A stretch of 40,000 bases of DNA from Prorocentrum cordatum. Lineage: Eukaryota > Sar > Dinophyceae > Prorocentrales > Prorocentraceae. The stretch spans positions 80,007 to 120,006 of the forward strand of contig CAUYUJ010016895.1 in NCBI GenBank assembly GCA_963575745.1, written 5' to 3'. The position numbers and the translations under genes are program-made. Shown here in pieces: positions 29,570-38,699 of the stretch (its first letter is position 1; the number at the start of each line of letters is the position of its first letter). The notes under the pieces are model-generated. The model was not told the DNA's origin. It did no database searches and saw nothing but the letters and a program-made list of their open reading frames with translations.

Positions 29570-29660
29570 ACTAGGTGTGCGCGGGTGCTCGCACGTGCGC
29601 GTGCGTGGGCGGGCGCGCGCGCGCGTGCACGTGTCCGCGTGTTGCGCTCGCGAGGAGGAC
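29570..29660. repeat. Alternating purine-pyrimidine tract
   Basis: GTGTGCGCGGGTG through GCGCGCGCGCGTGCACGTG is a long alternating GC/GT tract of the kind that can adopt Z-DNA. Confidence 0.6.
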
Positions 29661-30047
29661 GGAGTTTGGAGGTAATGTATGGTGCATAGGCAGGGCGGAA
29701 CCAAGACATCTCCACCAAACCGCCCCCGATACACTAACATGCTCGTTGAAGTCTCGCTAGCATTGCGGAAAAACGACACATGGAAAGGAGGCATGTTGTC
29801 AAACAGTGTCCGAAAAATCTAAACAAGGTTTTTTGACACATGTTTAAAAACTTGCAAAGCATTTTTGAAACCAATCGTTAAACACACATCTAAAATCCAC
29901 TGATAGAGCTGTTAGAGTGTCCATTGTCATTGTCATGGCATCCTCAACACTAGCAGCATTCTTCCACTGACTGTAGGCCACGGGGTGGCACAATGCCAGG
30001 ACGGCCCCCGCCAGTCATGGTGGTTGTGCTACGGTCACCCGTGCTGC
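29661..30047. other. No gene recognised
   Basis: Includes an AT-richer patch (29800-29900) with GTTTAAAAAC and TCTAAAATCC, possibly related to the AT-rich dispersed repeat. Confidence 0.3.
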
Positions 30048-30279
30048 CTCTGAGATCCGAGGCAGCGAAGAAGCATGCGACATCGTGAAAAGTCACGCCC
30101 GGAGCCCCAGACCCGATCTTTCTGCGCCATTTTTCGAGCCCGATCGATCTGTGAGGGTCCGGGGCCCAGAACTGAGCGAAAACGCTTGGCTCGAAAAAAC
30201 GTCGGGCTCGAAAAACGTTCGGCTCGAAACAAGGCGAAAGCGTCCGGCTCGAGAAAACTGAGTCGCCAGGATCTCCGGG
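30048..30279 (+). mobile_element. MITE, family 'CCCTGAGATCC', copy 3 (expanded)
   Basis: Ends are CTCTGAGATCC (30048-30058) and GGATCTCCGGG (30269-30279). At 232 bp it is longer than the others because a block resembling CGTTCGGCTCGAAAA is repeated three to four times inside (30178-30255). Copy 4 lies 680 bp away in the opposite orientation. Confidence 0.7.
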
Positions 30280-30960
30280 GCAGGCGGCGCAGGCGCTCCA
30301 GGAGAGCTCAGCCTCGACCCGTGGGCGCAACACGGCTGCCCCTCTCGACGTCGGGGCGGGCGGCGCGCCGCCGCGGGCCGGTGGCCGCTGCTACATGCGC
30401 AGCCTTGGGGCTGGGCGACGATACAGCAGGGGCCCATGTCAAGAACGGTACAGCATAAGTTTGTCCGCCGTCCGGGGCGCCTGTTCCAGGGCGGCTGGAA
30501 TCTCGACACCCTCACCTAACACCGTTGAGGTATAAACTTGCCAGCCGCCCTGGGTCAGATGCCCCCGATGGCAGAGCAACCTGCAGTGGGGGCCCGTGCC
30601 AAGAAACACCCTACTTGCCTCCAGGTGGCCCTGGGTTTCCTGGATTCCGATGGCTTTGCCACGGAACGCGTGACGCTCCCACACACCAAAAAGGAATGGC
30701 CGTCCTATGCAGGGTCTCGGGGCTGGGTTTCTGGTGGAAGGCTTCCTGTGGTCGGGCCCCTCCTGTGTGCGCAGCTTGCGTGAGCTGGGGCGCTGGGCGA
30801 CGATGTGGTGCCGCAGCGGGCGGGGGTGCCGGCGGCGCCGCACGGGTGTGGCGCCCGGCCGAGCCGCCGAGGCGATCCTCCGAGCGCGCGGTCCGGGAGC
30901 CTGGAGGCCCGGGGCCAGGCCCATGGTGTCGCAAGGTCGCTGCGCGCCGGCCGTGCTGTC
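30280..30960. other. Spacer between two inverted MITEs, with a hairpin
   Basis: Holds a perfect 13-bp inverted repeat, CCAGGGCGGCTGG (30486-30498) and CCAGCCGCCCTGG (30541-30553). GCGCAGC...GGCGCTGGGCGACGAT-like blocks occur at 30398 and 30770. No gene is recognised. Confidence 0.5.
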
Positions 30961-31139
30961 CCGAGATCCGAGATCCTGGCGACTCCATTTTTTCGTGCCG
31001 GTCGTTTTCGCCTTTTCTCGGGCCTCGGGACCCTCACAGATCGATCGGGCTCGAAAAATGGCGCAGAAAGATCGGGTCTGGGTCTCTGGGCGTGATTGTT
31101 TACGATGTTGCAACTCTTCCGCTACGTCGGATCTCAGGG
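30961..31139 (-). mobile_element. MITE, family 'CCCTGAGATCC', copy 4 (inverted)
   Basis: The reverse complement matches copy 1 along its length, from GGATCTCAGGG at 31129-31139 to a doubled GAGATCC at 30963-30976. Its right edge is 56 bp from the first LINE-like coding sequence. Confidence 0.72.
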
Positions 31140-31195
31140 TATGCCCACCTGGCGTGCGGGGTGGACTAGTGGGCAACGCGCCGGCTGCTCGCTAG

Positions 31196-32505
31196 CGGCG
31201 GTCTTCCGCCCGCGGTCGCTGGCGCGTTGCGCAGGGTCGTGTCCGACGGCATCGTGACGGAAGCCATCGCGGCGAGAAGTGGAACGGCGAGGTAAAGACG
31301 TGTACGCACTGCGGGTGGGCGCGCGAAGACCTGGAGCATCGCTTCTGGCTGTGCCCAGCGTGGGAGGGGCCTCGCCGCGCCGCGCTCGCCGCGGCGCCGC
31401 GGTCCGAGCCGTTGCCGATGGACGCCGCGGCCTTGCGGCAGCTGCTGCTGGCGGGGGTCGCGGACACGTGGGTCCTCGCGATGCCCTCGCTGAGGCCGCC
31501 GGGAGAGAAGACCCTCAGCTCCCGCTCCAGGCCGCCTCGCTTTTGGAGGCGCCGCGCCGTACGGTTTGGAGCGATGGAGCTTGCTTCCGTCCCACCGATC
31601 CGCTTCTGGCGCGCGCGCGGCGTGGGGGCTGCGGTGCGCGGGTCTCGCCGACCCCAATTTCGCCAGATTTGTCGACGGCTTGCAGAAGGCGCAGCGGGCG
31701 GAAGTGACAACCGGCGTGGTGGCGTCGCGGGTCGTGGGAGGCCCCGTCGACCCCGCATCGGACAGCTAGTATGTCCTTCGTGCGAACAGATTGCGGATGG
31801 CGCCGACGTGCGGGAGTAGAGCCACGCTGACCTCTGGCAGCAGCTTGTTGACGCATGCGAGCTGGGCGGCTTCGGGCCCAGTGGGTGCCCGCGCACAAGA
31901 CTTCGGCGGAGGCCTTCGAGCTTGGCGTCGGCGAGAGGGGCCGCCTTGGCATCACAGCCGCCAACAGCAATGCCAGAGCGGCGGCCGCGCAACGGGCCCT
32001 CCCTGCCGAGGCGGTGCTCGCACACTGCAGGGACCTCGAGATGCTAAGCGCGGCGCAGCGGGCCATGGCCGCCGCCTGCAGGCCGCCCTGCCTGCCGCGC
32101 CAGCGCACTGGCGCCACCGCCGCCGCATTTGGAGGGCGGTTCGGCGTTCGGCGCGGGGCCCGATCTCGACGAGCAGCGTCCGTGCACGGCGCCCGTGCTG
32201 ACGCCGTCCTGGCCGCGGCGGCGCCTGCTTGCGCTGCGGGGGCGTTGCCAACACCGTGGCGACGATGGTGGACGGCGCATGCCCAGGGTGGAGGGGGCGG
32301 CTGCCGGCGCGGGGGCAGCCCCTGCCCCTGCTGCATGACGTGTGCTGCGCCAGGGGCAGCGCGTCCGAATCCGCGGCGCTGGCGGCGCAGGCCATCGCGC
32401 AGCTCCCCAAGGTGCCCGACTTTTTCGGGCGCGTCCTCTGGGCGCTTGAGTTTGCGCTGATCGTCCAAGCTGGCTCGTCAAAAAATTATCCCGGCAAAGC
32501 AACCT
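31196..32505 (+). mobile_element. Decayed non-LTR (LINE-type) retrotransposon 3' end: zinc motif plus RNase H
   Basis: Homology runs left to right across shifting frames. Frame 2 (31196-31505) holds a C-x2-C-x8-H-x4-C motif (31301-31354, CTHCGWAREDLEHRFWLCP) of the kind found after reverse transcriptase in non-LTR elements. RNase H follows: VWSDGACF (frame 1, first Asp at 31573), QKAQRAEVT (frame 3, Glu at 31701) and PASDS (Asp near 31762), then SHADLWQQLVDACELGGF (frame 2), then QWVPAHKTSAEAFELGVG and GRLGITAANSNARAAA (frame 1). The last position, normally Asp, is Asn (31972). At least four frame changes and internal stops show the copy is dead. No reverse transcriptase is present: the left side is cut by a MITE ending at 31139. 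After about 31990 no domain is recognised, though GC-rich sequence continues to 32505. Confidence 0.7.
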
Positions 32506-32629
32506 AACAGCGATGTGTAGGAGCATGTCTGGAAGCATTCCCCTTAATATTCAGATGAGAACCCAGTTGTAGAATTCTGCTGTTCTCGCAGTCGTAATCG
32601 CATTCGCGATGGCAGTCGCAGCGGCAACG

Positions 32630-33345
32630 GCAGTCGCAGTCACAGCCTCAGCCTCAGGCTGCATCAGCCTCAGCCTCAGCCTGCCTCAGCCTCAGCCAGC
32701 CTCAGCCTCAGCCTCAGCCTGCTTCAGCCTGAGCCTCAGTCTGCCTTCAGCCTCGGCCTCAGCCTCAGCCTGCCTCAGCCTCAGCCTGCATCAGCCTCAG
32801 CCTCAGCCTCAGCCTGCCTCAGCATCAGCCTGCCTCAGCCTCAGCCTCAGCCTCAGCCTGCCTCAGCCTCAGCCTGCTTCAGCCTCAGCCTCAGTCTGCC
32901 TCAGCCTCGGCCTCAGCCTCAGCCTGCCTCAGCCTCAGCCTGCATCAGCCTCAGCCTCAGCCTCAGCCTGCCTCAGCATCAGCCTGCCTCAGCCTCAGCC
33001 TCAGCCTCAGCCTGCCTCAGCCTCAGCCTCAGCCTGCTTCAGCCTCAGCCTCAGTCTGCCTGCAGCCTCGGCCTCAGCCTCGGCCTCTCAGCCTCAGCCT
33101 GCCTCAGCCTCAGCCTCAGCCTGCCTCAGCCTCAGCCTCAGCCTCAGCCTGCCTTCAGCCTCAGCCTCAGTCTGCCTTCAGCCTCAGCCTCAGCCTCAGC
33201 CTGCCTCAGCCTCAGCCTGCATCAGCCTCAGCCTCAGCCTCAGCCTGCCTCAGCATCAGCCTGCCTCAGCCTCAGCCTCAGCCTGCCTCAGCCTCAGCCT
33301 CAGCCTGCTTCAGCCTCAGCCTCAGTCTGCCTGCAGCCTCGGCCT
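32630..33345 (+). repeat. CAGCCT satellite with higher-order units
   Basis: A (CAGCCT)n array with regular variants (CTGCATCAGCC, CCTCAGCATCAGCC, CTTCAGCC, CTCAGTCTGCC). Longer blocks beginning GCATCAGCCTCAGCC recur at 32788, 32942 and 33219. Frames read as Ser/Leu, Gln/Pro or Ser/Ala repeats and are not taken as genes. Confidence 0.9.
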
Positions 33346-33468
33346 CGCAAAGGTTCGCAGTAGGCGCTGCGCAGTTCCTTTGAAAGGAAATCTTCGAAAG
33401 CAGGGCTGTAGCCAAGAAGGCTACGGGGACGATGATGATGATGATGAAGATGATGAGTCTTGGAAGTC

Positions 33469-33833
33469 TGGGAAGTGGAAGAGCACGAAGTGGCGTACAG
33501 TTGGCTCCGGGCATTCAAAATGTGGCCCGGGAGTGGAGTTCTGGGAAGTGGAAGAGCGCGAAGTGGCTTACAGTTGGCTCCGGGCATTCACAATGTGGCC
33601 CGGGAATGGTGTTCTGGGAAGTCCAAGAGCACGAAGTGGCCTACAGTTGGCTCCGGGCATCCAAGATGTGGCCCGGGCAACAAGTTCTGGGAAGTCGAAG
33701 AGCACGAAGTGGCCTACAGTTGGCTCCGGGCATCCAAAATGTGGCCCGGGCATGAAGTTCTGGGAAGTCGAAGAGCGCGAAGTGGCCTACAGTTGGCTCC
33801 GGGCATCCAAAATGTACGCCGGGAATGGAGTTC
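33469..33833 (+). repeat. Exact 73-bp tandem array, five copies
   Basis: TGGGAAGT starts at 33469, 33542, 33615, 33688 and 33761: spacing 73 every time. Units contain GAGCACGAAGTGGC, TACAGTTGGCTCCGGGCAT and ATGTGGCCCGGG. As 73 is not a multiple of three, successive units are read in rotating frames, and all three frames stay open. Confidence 0.9.
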
Positions 33834-34990
33834 TAGCAGCGCCAAGAGCGATTTTGCGAGGATGTCCCAAGCGATTTGGGCTTCGGCGGCAGCCGCCCCG
33901 GGTCCCGCCCCGACCCCCCTGAGGAGTCATGATGCTCTCTTTTGACCCCACTAGAAACCTATCAGTCTTCGCTGTTAGGTAAAATAGGCGGAGCGGTCCT
34001 CGATTTTTGTTCAATCAATCAACAGCCGCAGGGTCACCCCGACCCCCACTGAACCTGAGTTTACTACGCCCTCCCATGCGTTTGCCAACCAGCCCTGTCC
34101 TTCCCGATATTCTTCTGTATGCGCGTTTACGATCTCGCTTGCAGGGGTGGCCATTGCCATCCTTCGGGTATCGCTTCAGGAAGGCCGTGGCTGCAGGCGG
34201 GTGCCGCGGGTCGGGTCGGACAGAGGGACATGCGGGGCGTACGAAAACTCAGCGTGCAGCTGGTTCTGGCCGCCCCTGGCGCCAAGAGGCGCTGGGACGA
34301 CCAGTTGCACGCAACTGGTTCGGTGACCCACTCTTTGCTTTCCCCTCCTTTCGTCCGACCCGGAAGAATCAGAGGCCTTGAGGTCGGCACTTTCTCCGAG
34401 GAAAGATATTCCCCTTCTCGGCGATGGAGGTAGCGCTCGGGCCTCCCATGCGATGTGTCTGAAATATTACCGCCAACGCCCACATTCAGGATCATACCCC
34501 CTCATCACACGCCCCCCCTGTCTCGGTGTTGGTGCTCATTTCAAAGCTAAAAAAACAATCTTCGGTGCTCGCTCTATCAAGGCTTTGGCTGTGGGGGCTG
34601 CCGCGGGGACCCCCGCGCTCCCCCTCGTGCGTTGCCAGAGGAGTCCATGGTCCAACGACTCCCAAGGAGGCCCCTTTGGCCTCCAGAGCTCCCCATTACG
34701 AGGCCTAAAGGGGCCCCAAAGGGATCGCGAGGGAAACTGGGAGCACTGCGCTGTGCAGTGCTGCGTCCTTCAAAAGACGTGGTGTTGCCTTCTTCGAAAA
34801 ATCAAACTAATCAGACGGAGGCCCTCTCAGATTTCTTGGATCGGCGCTGGACCCCCCTTGGCGGTGCCTCCGGCGCCGCCCCTCGCTCGCTCGCTTCCCG
34901 CGCCAGGGGTAGGGGGGGTCCAGCGCCGACCCAGGCCATCCGCGTGGACTCCCGAAACCTTGCGATCATGCTGATTTTTTCCGCCTGACC
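33834..34990. other. No gene recognised
   Basis: Open frames overlap in all directions. The only small structure is ACCAGTTGCACGCAACTGGT (34300-34319), an 8-bp stem with a 4-nt loop. Confidence 0.35.
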
Positions 34991-34994
34991 CTGC

Positions 34995-35215
34995 AGGGTC
35001 AGTTTCGATCCGATCGATCGGATTCGACGTCGAGTCTTGATCGCCCGATCCGGTTCGATTGTGATGTTCCGGCGGCCCGACGCGACCCGATGCTTGCATA
35101 GCGTCGTTGTGCAGCTCGGCGCAGCCGATCTAGTTCGATGTCGACCCCGTGCCGATGCGACCCGATCCGATGCACATGTCGATTCGACCCGATTTCCCGA
35201 TCCGATCTGCGGAAT
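34995..35215. repeat. GATC-motif-rich degenerate repeat
   Basis: CGATCCGAT, CCCGATCCG and TTCGA motifs recur at 5-12-bp spacing across about 220 bp. Confidence 0.6.
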
Positions 35216-35479
35216 CTACACGTACCCCCTGCCCAAGCCCTGGCCCCTCCTGGGGCCAGGAGCGGTGTACATGCCTCCGTGGCCGAGCCAGGAGGCCGTG
35301 TGACCCGCCGCCCTATGAGCCTGCCGTGAGCCTGAGCCACCCCTGGCAACCACCCCGCGACACGCCCTCGGGGGCCGTTGCGCGCCGGCGCCGATGGGCC
35401 AGTCCGCGCTGCGGCCCTGCGCCGCTGAGGGCTGCTGCAGGGCAGGCGGCCTCGCCCCTGCCTCTGCCGCCTCCGCCGC

Positions 35480-35486
35480 CGCCGCC

Positions 35487-35533
<47 letters not shown>

Positions 35534-36000
35534 GGTCGTCGTCGTCGTCGTGGTCGTCGTCGTCGTGGTGGTCGTGGTCGTTCGTGGTCGTGGTCGTGGT
35601 CGTCGTGGTCGTCGTCGTCGTCAACGTCGACGTCGACCACGTCGTCGTCGACGTCGCCGCCTCCGTCGCGGTCGTCTTATTAATGGTCGTCGTCGTCGTC
35701 GATACCGACGTCGGTGTCGTCGCCATCGATAGATCGGTCGAAGTTCGAAGCTTTGTGAGGTCCTTCTCCATTCTTGGCCTCCGGCGCCTGTCACGGGCCC
35801 CGGGGGTCCTCGGGAGTCGATGCGGGGTGAGAAACTGCGCAGGGTGGGTCCCGGGAGGGGTTAAGGGGACAGTCGTCGTCGTAGTTGTTGTCATGGTTTT
35901 CGTAGCCGTCGGCGTGGTCGTCGTGGTCGTGACTGAAGCCGTCGTCGTGGTCGTGGTCGTGATCGTCGTCGTCGCGTCGTGGTGGTGGTCGTCGGACAGA
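35480..36000 (+). repeat. GTC/GTG triplet tracts
   Basis: (GTC)n with GTGGTC interruptions at 35485-35700, and a second, more broken tract at 35870-36000. Confidence 0.85.
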
Positions 36001-36051
36001 GGGGCAGGAGGGCAGCGGCGATGTAGTCGGTGGAGGGGGGATGGCAGGGCG

Positions 36052-36512
36052 GGTTAAAGAGGAGGAGGAGGAAGAGGAGGAGAAGGAGGAGCAGCAGCAG
36101 GAGGAGAAAGAGGAGGAGGAGGAGGAGGAGGAGGAGGAGGAGGAACATGAGGACTTGCAAGAGGAGGAGGAGGAGAAGGAAGAGGAGGAGGAGGGTCGGT
36201 GGGGGGAATGAGGGATGCGGTTGAAACGGGTGGGAGGAGGCGAGGGGGGCGAGCAGGAAAGGGAGAAACTGAGAGGCACGAAGGGAGGGGAAGGGGGAAG
36301 GGAGGGAGGAGGAGAAAAAGGGTAGGAGGAGGAATGGCTTGGAGGGTGGGAGGGAGGGGGGGTAATGAAAGGGAGGGAGGAGGGGGAGGGGGGGCGAGCG
36401 GGGGATGAGAGGAGGTGGAAGGGGAGAGGAGGTCGAAGGGGGAGGAGGAGGATGAGGACGAGGAGGAGGAGGAGGAGGAGGAGGAGGAGGAGGAGGAGGA
36501 GGAGGAGGAGGA
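36052..36512 (+). repeat. GGA/GAG purine tract
   Basis: About 460 bp almost without pyrimidines on the + strand; purest at 36110-36145 and 36460-36510. It ends about 200 bp before the spliced-leader relics of the transporter gene. Confidence 0.9.
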
Positions 36513-36689
36513 GCTGCTATTCTGGCCGTTGTGGCCGCCACGCCCTTCCCAAATTTAGCCAGCCGTGCCCGCTGTGGTTGGGATCTGTAGCCAGGCACGC
36601 GCGATGGTCACACCGATCAGTGCAAGCTGCGTTTTCTAACACTGTAGTGTTGTCTTGCGTTCGACGGGTCAGGGTCCAGGTTGCGTCCA

Positions 36690-36744
36690 CCATGGTGCTG
36701 AGCATTCTGTGGAGCCATTTTGTTGTCAGCTATTTTGGCACAGG
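36690..36744 (+). other. Tandem relict spliced-leader remnants upstream of the transporter gene
   Basis: Two adjacent 15-nt blocks, 36715-36729 (CCATTTTGTTGTCAG) and 36730-36744 (CTATTTTGGCACAGG), match the dinoflagellate spliced-leader remnant CCATTTTGGCTCAAG at about 10/15 and 12/15 positions. Both end in AG, and an AG precedes the first. Relict leaders are known to be 15 nt because a new leader is trans-spliced at the AG inside the older one. Two weaker AG-ending blocks (36690-36702 and 36703-36714) may be older remnants. Known: such relics mark retroposed genes. Inference: at least two rounds of trans-splicing and reinsertion. Confidence 0.6.
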
Positions 36745-36784
36745 CGTTGTTGAATCGGTGCCGGTATTGCGTGGACCTGCGGCC

Positions 36785-36793
36785 ATGCGCTGA
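36785..36793 (+). promoter_or_regulatory. Minimal upstream ORF (ATG CGC TGA) before the transporter start
   Basis: A two-codon ORF ends 20 nt before the chosen ATG at 36814. In a capped, trans-spliced mRNA a scanning ribosome would meet it first. Whether it lowers translation is inference; it may be accidental. Confidence 0.3.
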
Positions 36794-36813
36794 GGGCCGC
36801 CGCGTTGCCCCGA

Positions 36814-38187
36814 ATGCCGCACGCGGCCAGGCTCTATCAGCGCTGCTTATGCTTCGCCGGCATCGTGGCGTACGTCTTCTTTGGGCTGGTCATCGTGGTT
36901 GTCAACAAGAGCATCGTGCGCGATCATGGGCTGCAGATGCCCGCCCTCGTGGCCTCCATGGGCGCCCTGTTCACGGCCACCTTAACCCGTGTGCTCGTGC
37001 TGCTCGGCAAGGTGCACGTGCGCCCAGTGGGCAAGCAACCATGGGAGTTCGCTCTGTGGCGGGTGTTGCCTGTCGGCGTCTGCGCGGCGGGCAGCCTGTG
37101 CTTCGGCAACATGGCGTACATATTTCTCGACGCTGGTTTCATACAGATGCTTAAGGCGGGGACGCCAGCGTTGTTGTTGCTGGTGCTGGCTTGCCTCAAG
37201 GTGGAAGTCGTTTCGGGCAAGTCCGCCGCGCTCGCATTGTGCATGGTGGCAGGCAGTGCGCTGGCGTCGGCGCAGCAGCCGAACGCCACCGTTGTGGGCC
37301 TCGCCGTGCAGCTGCTGTCCCAGATCTGCGAGGTGCTGCAGTGCACGGGGATGCAGGTCTTCTTGCAGCAGCTCGGCTTCGATGCCTGGGACGCTGGCTA
37401 CTACCTCACGCCCGCCGTAGCCGCTTGCTGCCTATTGCCCTCGATCCTGCTTGAATGGCCCCACATCATCGCAGATCAGAAGGTGCAGCTGCTGTTCGAC
37501 CAGGCACCGAAGCTCGTGCTCAGCGGCTGCGTGGGCGTCGTCGTCAACATGTCCTCGCTGCTGGTGATCAAGCACACGTCCAGCCTGCTGGCCAAGCTGC
37601 TGGTCATCTTTCGCAGCGCAGCACTGGTACTGGTCTTCATCCTCGGCGGGGAGGAGTTCACCCTGCTGCAGGTCGCCGGGTACGCCGTGACGATCTGCGC
37701 GTTCGTGGGCTACTCCGTGGTGAAGGCCCAGGAGGCGCAGGAGAGGGACTCCCAGCAGGAGGACGCCGCGCCCGACAGCAAGGAGTGCGAGGTGTGCGCT
37801 GGGGAGCCGGACTTGGGGCTGGAGGCCGCGCCAGAGGCGGGCGCGAGCAGCCTGCCCCGGGGCATCTCCCACACGTCCAACGAAGGCCTCCTCGACGAGC
37901 ACCGCGCCGCGGGCGAAGCCCTCGGCGCCACGCCGCCGGACGCAAGCCGGCCGTCCTGGGACGTGACCACCTTCCTCTTCTGGTTCGCCCTGTTCGTGTT
38001 CTCCGCGGGGGCCTACCAGGCCCTGGTGGTGCGGCAGCTGCCCTCGAGCGAGCTCGGGCTCCGCGGCCTGGTGCAGGCGCCTCAGGTGGTCCCGCCGTCT
38101 CCCCCAGACGTCTGGCGGCTCGATCTGTTCGAGACGTGGTCAGGGCCCTCTGAACTCTTGATCAGGACACTGCCAACCAGGACTTGA
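36814..38187 (+). CDS. Drug/metabolite transporter superfamily protein (TPT / SLC35-like), intronless
   Basis: This is a 457-residue multi-pass membrane protein that resembles triose-phosphate/nucleotide-sugar translocators and is likely to exchange a phosphorylated or nucleotide-linked solute across an organelle or Golgi membrane; the substrate cannot be read from sequence. About ten hydrophobic helices are visible between residues 11 and 300. The first carries the family's Asn-Lys pair (VVVNKSIV, N31-K32) followed by a QMPALVASM stretch, and helix 4 carries FIQMLKAGTP, typical of TPT proteins. A charged acidic tail (about 303-390) and one extra hydrophobic segment (TTFLFWFALFVFSAGAY, about 393-410) follow, making it longer than a usual 300-400-residue member. 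The ATG at 36814 was chosen; the frame is open a little further upstream but only through a TTG. A two-codon upstream ORF (36785-36793) precedes it. No intron interrupts the domain, and spliced-leader relics lie about 70 bp upstream, so it is probably an mRNA-derived copy that stayed intact. Confidence 0.9.
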   Translation: MPHAARLYQRCLCFAGIVAYVFFGLVIVVVNKSIVRDHGLQMPALVASMGALFTATLTRVLVLLGKVHVRPVGKQPWEFALWRVLPVGVCAAGSLCFGNMAYIFLDAGFIQMLKAGTPALLLLVLACLKVEVVSGKSAALALCMVAGSALASAQQPNATVVGLAVQLLSQICEVLQCTGMQVFLQQLGFDAWDAGYYLTPAVAACCLLPSILLEWPHIIADQKVQLLFDQAPKLVLSGCVGVVVNMSSLLVIKHTSSLLAKLLVIFRSAALVLVFILGGEEFTLLQVAGYAVTICAFVGYSVVKAQEAQERDSQQEDAAPDSKECEVCAGEPDLGLEAAPEAGASSLPRGISHTSNEGLLDEHRAAGEALGATPPDASRPSWDVTTFLFWFALFVFSAGAYQALVVRQLPSSELGLRGLVQAPQVVPPSPPDVWRLDLFETWSGPSELLIRTLPTRT

Positions 38188-38537
38188 GGGATCCCACCTG
38201 GCGAGAACGAAGAATGGAGAATGTTTCGACCCACGGCTTCCGTGCTCTTGGGCGCACCCAAGTCCTGCTTGACAGGAGTCCTCGTTTGGAGGGTCCTGAC
38301 GTGGGCCCCCAGACCTCTCGACCCCTTCCCGGAGGCAGCAGCTTTTCAGCGCATACCATCGCCAGCGGCGCTAGAGCTGTCCGGATCGGGGCGCTTGCTG
38401 CTCAGAGCAGTGACCGAAAGCGTTCTTGGGTCCATCCCGAGCCGGTTTCTGCTGGCCCTGGCGGCCCGAAGCGGGCCTCTGGCAGGCCCAACACGGCGAC
38501 AAAGCTGATCGCCTCGGTTTTTTTCGAGCCGCCGGAC

Positions 38538-38685
38538 GTCACTGATGGGCCTGTTTTCCACCACCACCACCATGAGTTGAAGGGGTGGGGTCCTCCTCCC
38601 CCTCTTCTTCTTCCTCCTCCTCATCATGCACCTCCTTCCCCCCCAACTTATGGTGGTGGTGGTGGGACACGAGCCCATCAGTCAC
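38538..38685. mobile_element. Short foldback element with about 46-bp arms
   Basis: TCACTGATGGGC, CCACCACCACCACCAT and GAGTTG on the left (38539-38586) are mirrored by CAACTTATGGTGGTGG and GCCCATCAGTCA on the right (38643-38684). The loop is pyrimidine-rich (CCTCTTCTTCTTCCTCC). Confidence 0.7.
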
Positions 38686-38699
38686 CCCAGAGGTTCGGC

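Noticed and set aside
31515-32468. 317-residue minus-strand open frame
   Set aside because: Lies opposite the RNase H relic; the plus strand carries the conserved motifs.
32609-33922. 437-residue open frame of Ser/Leu/Pro/Gln repeats
   Set aside because: Translation of CAGCCT and 73-bp arrays; all three frames are equally open.
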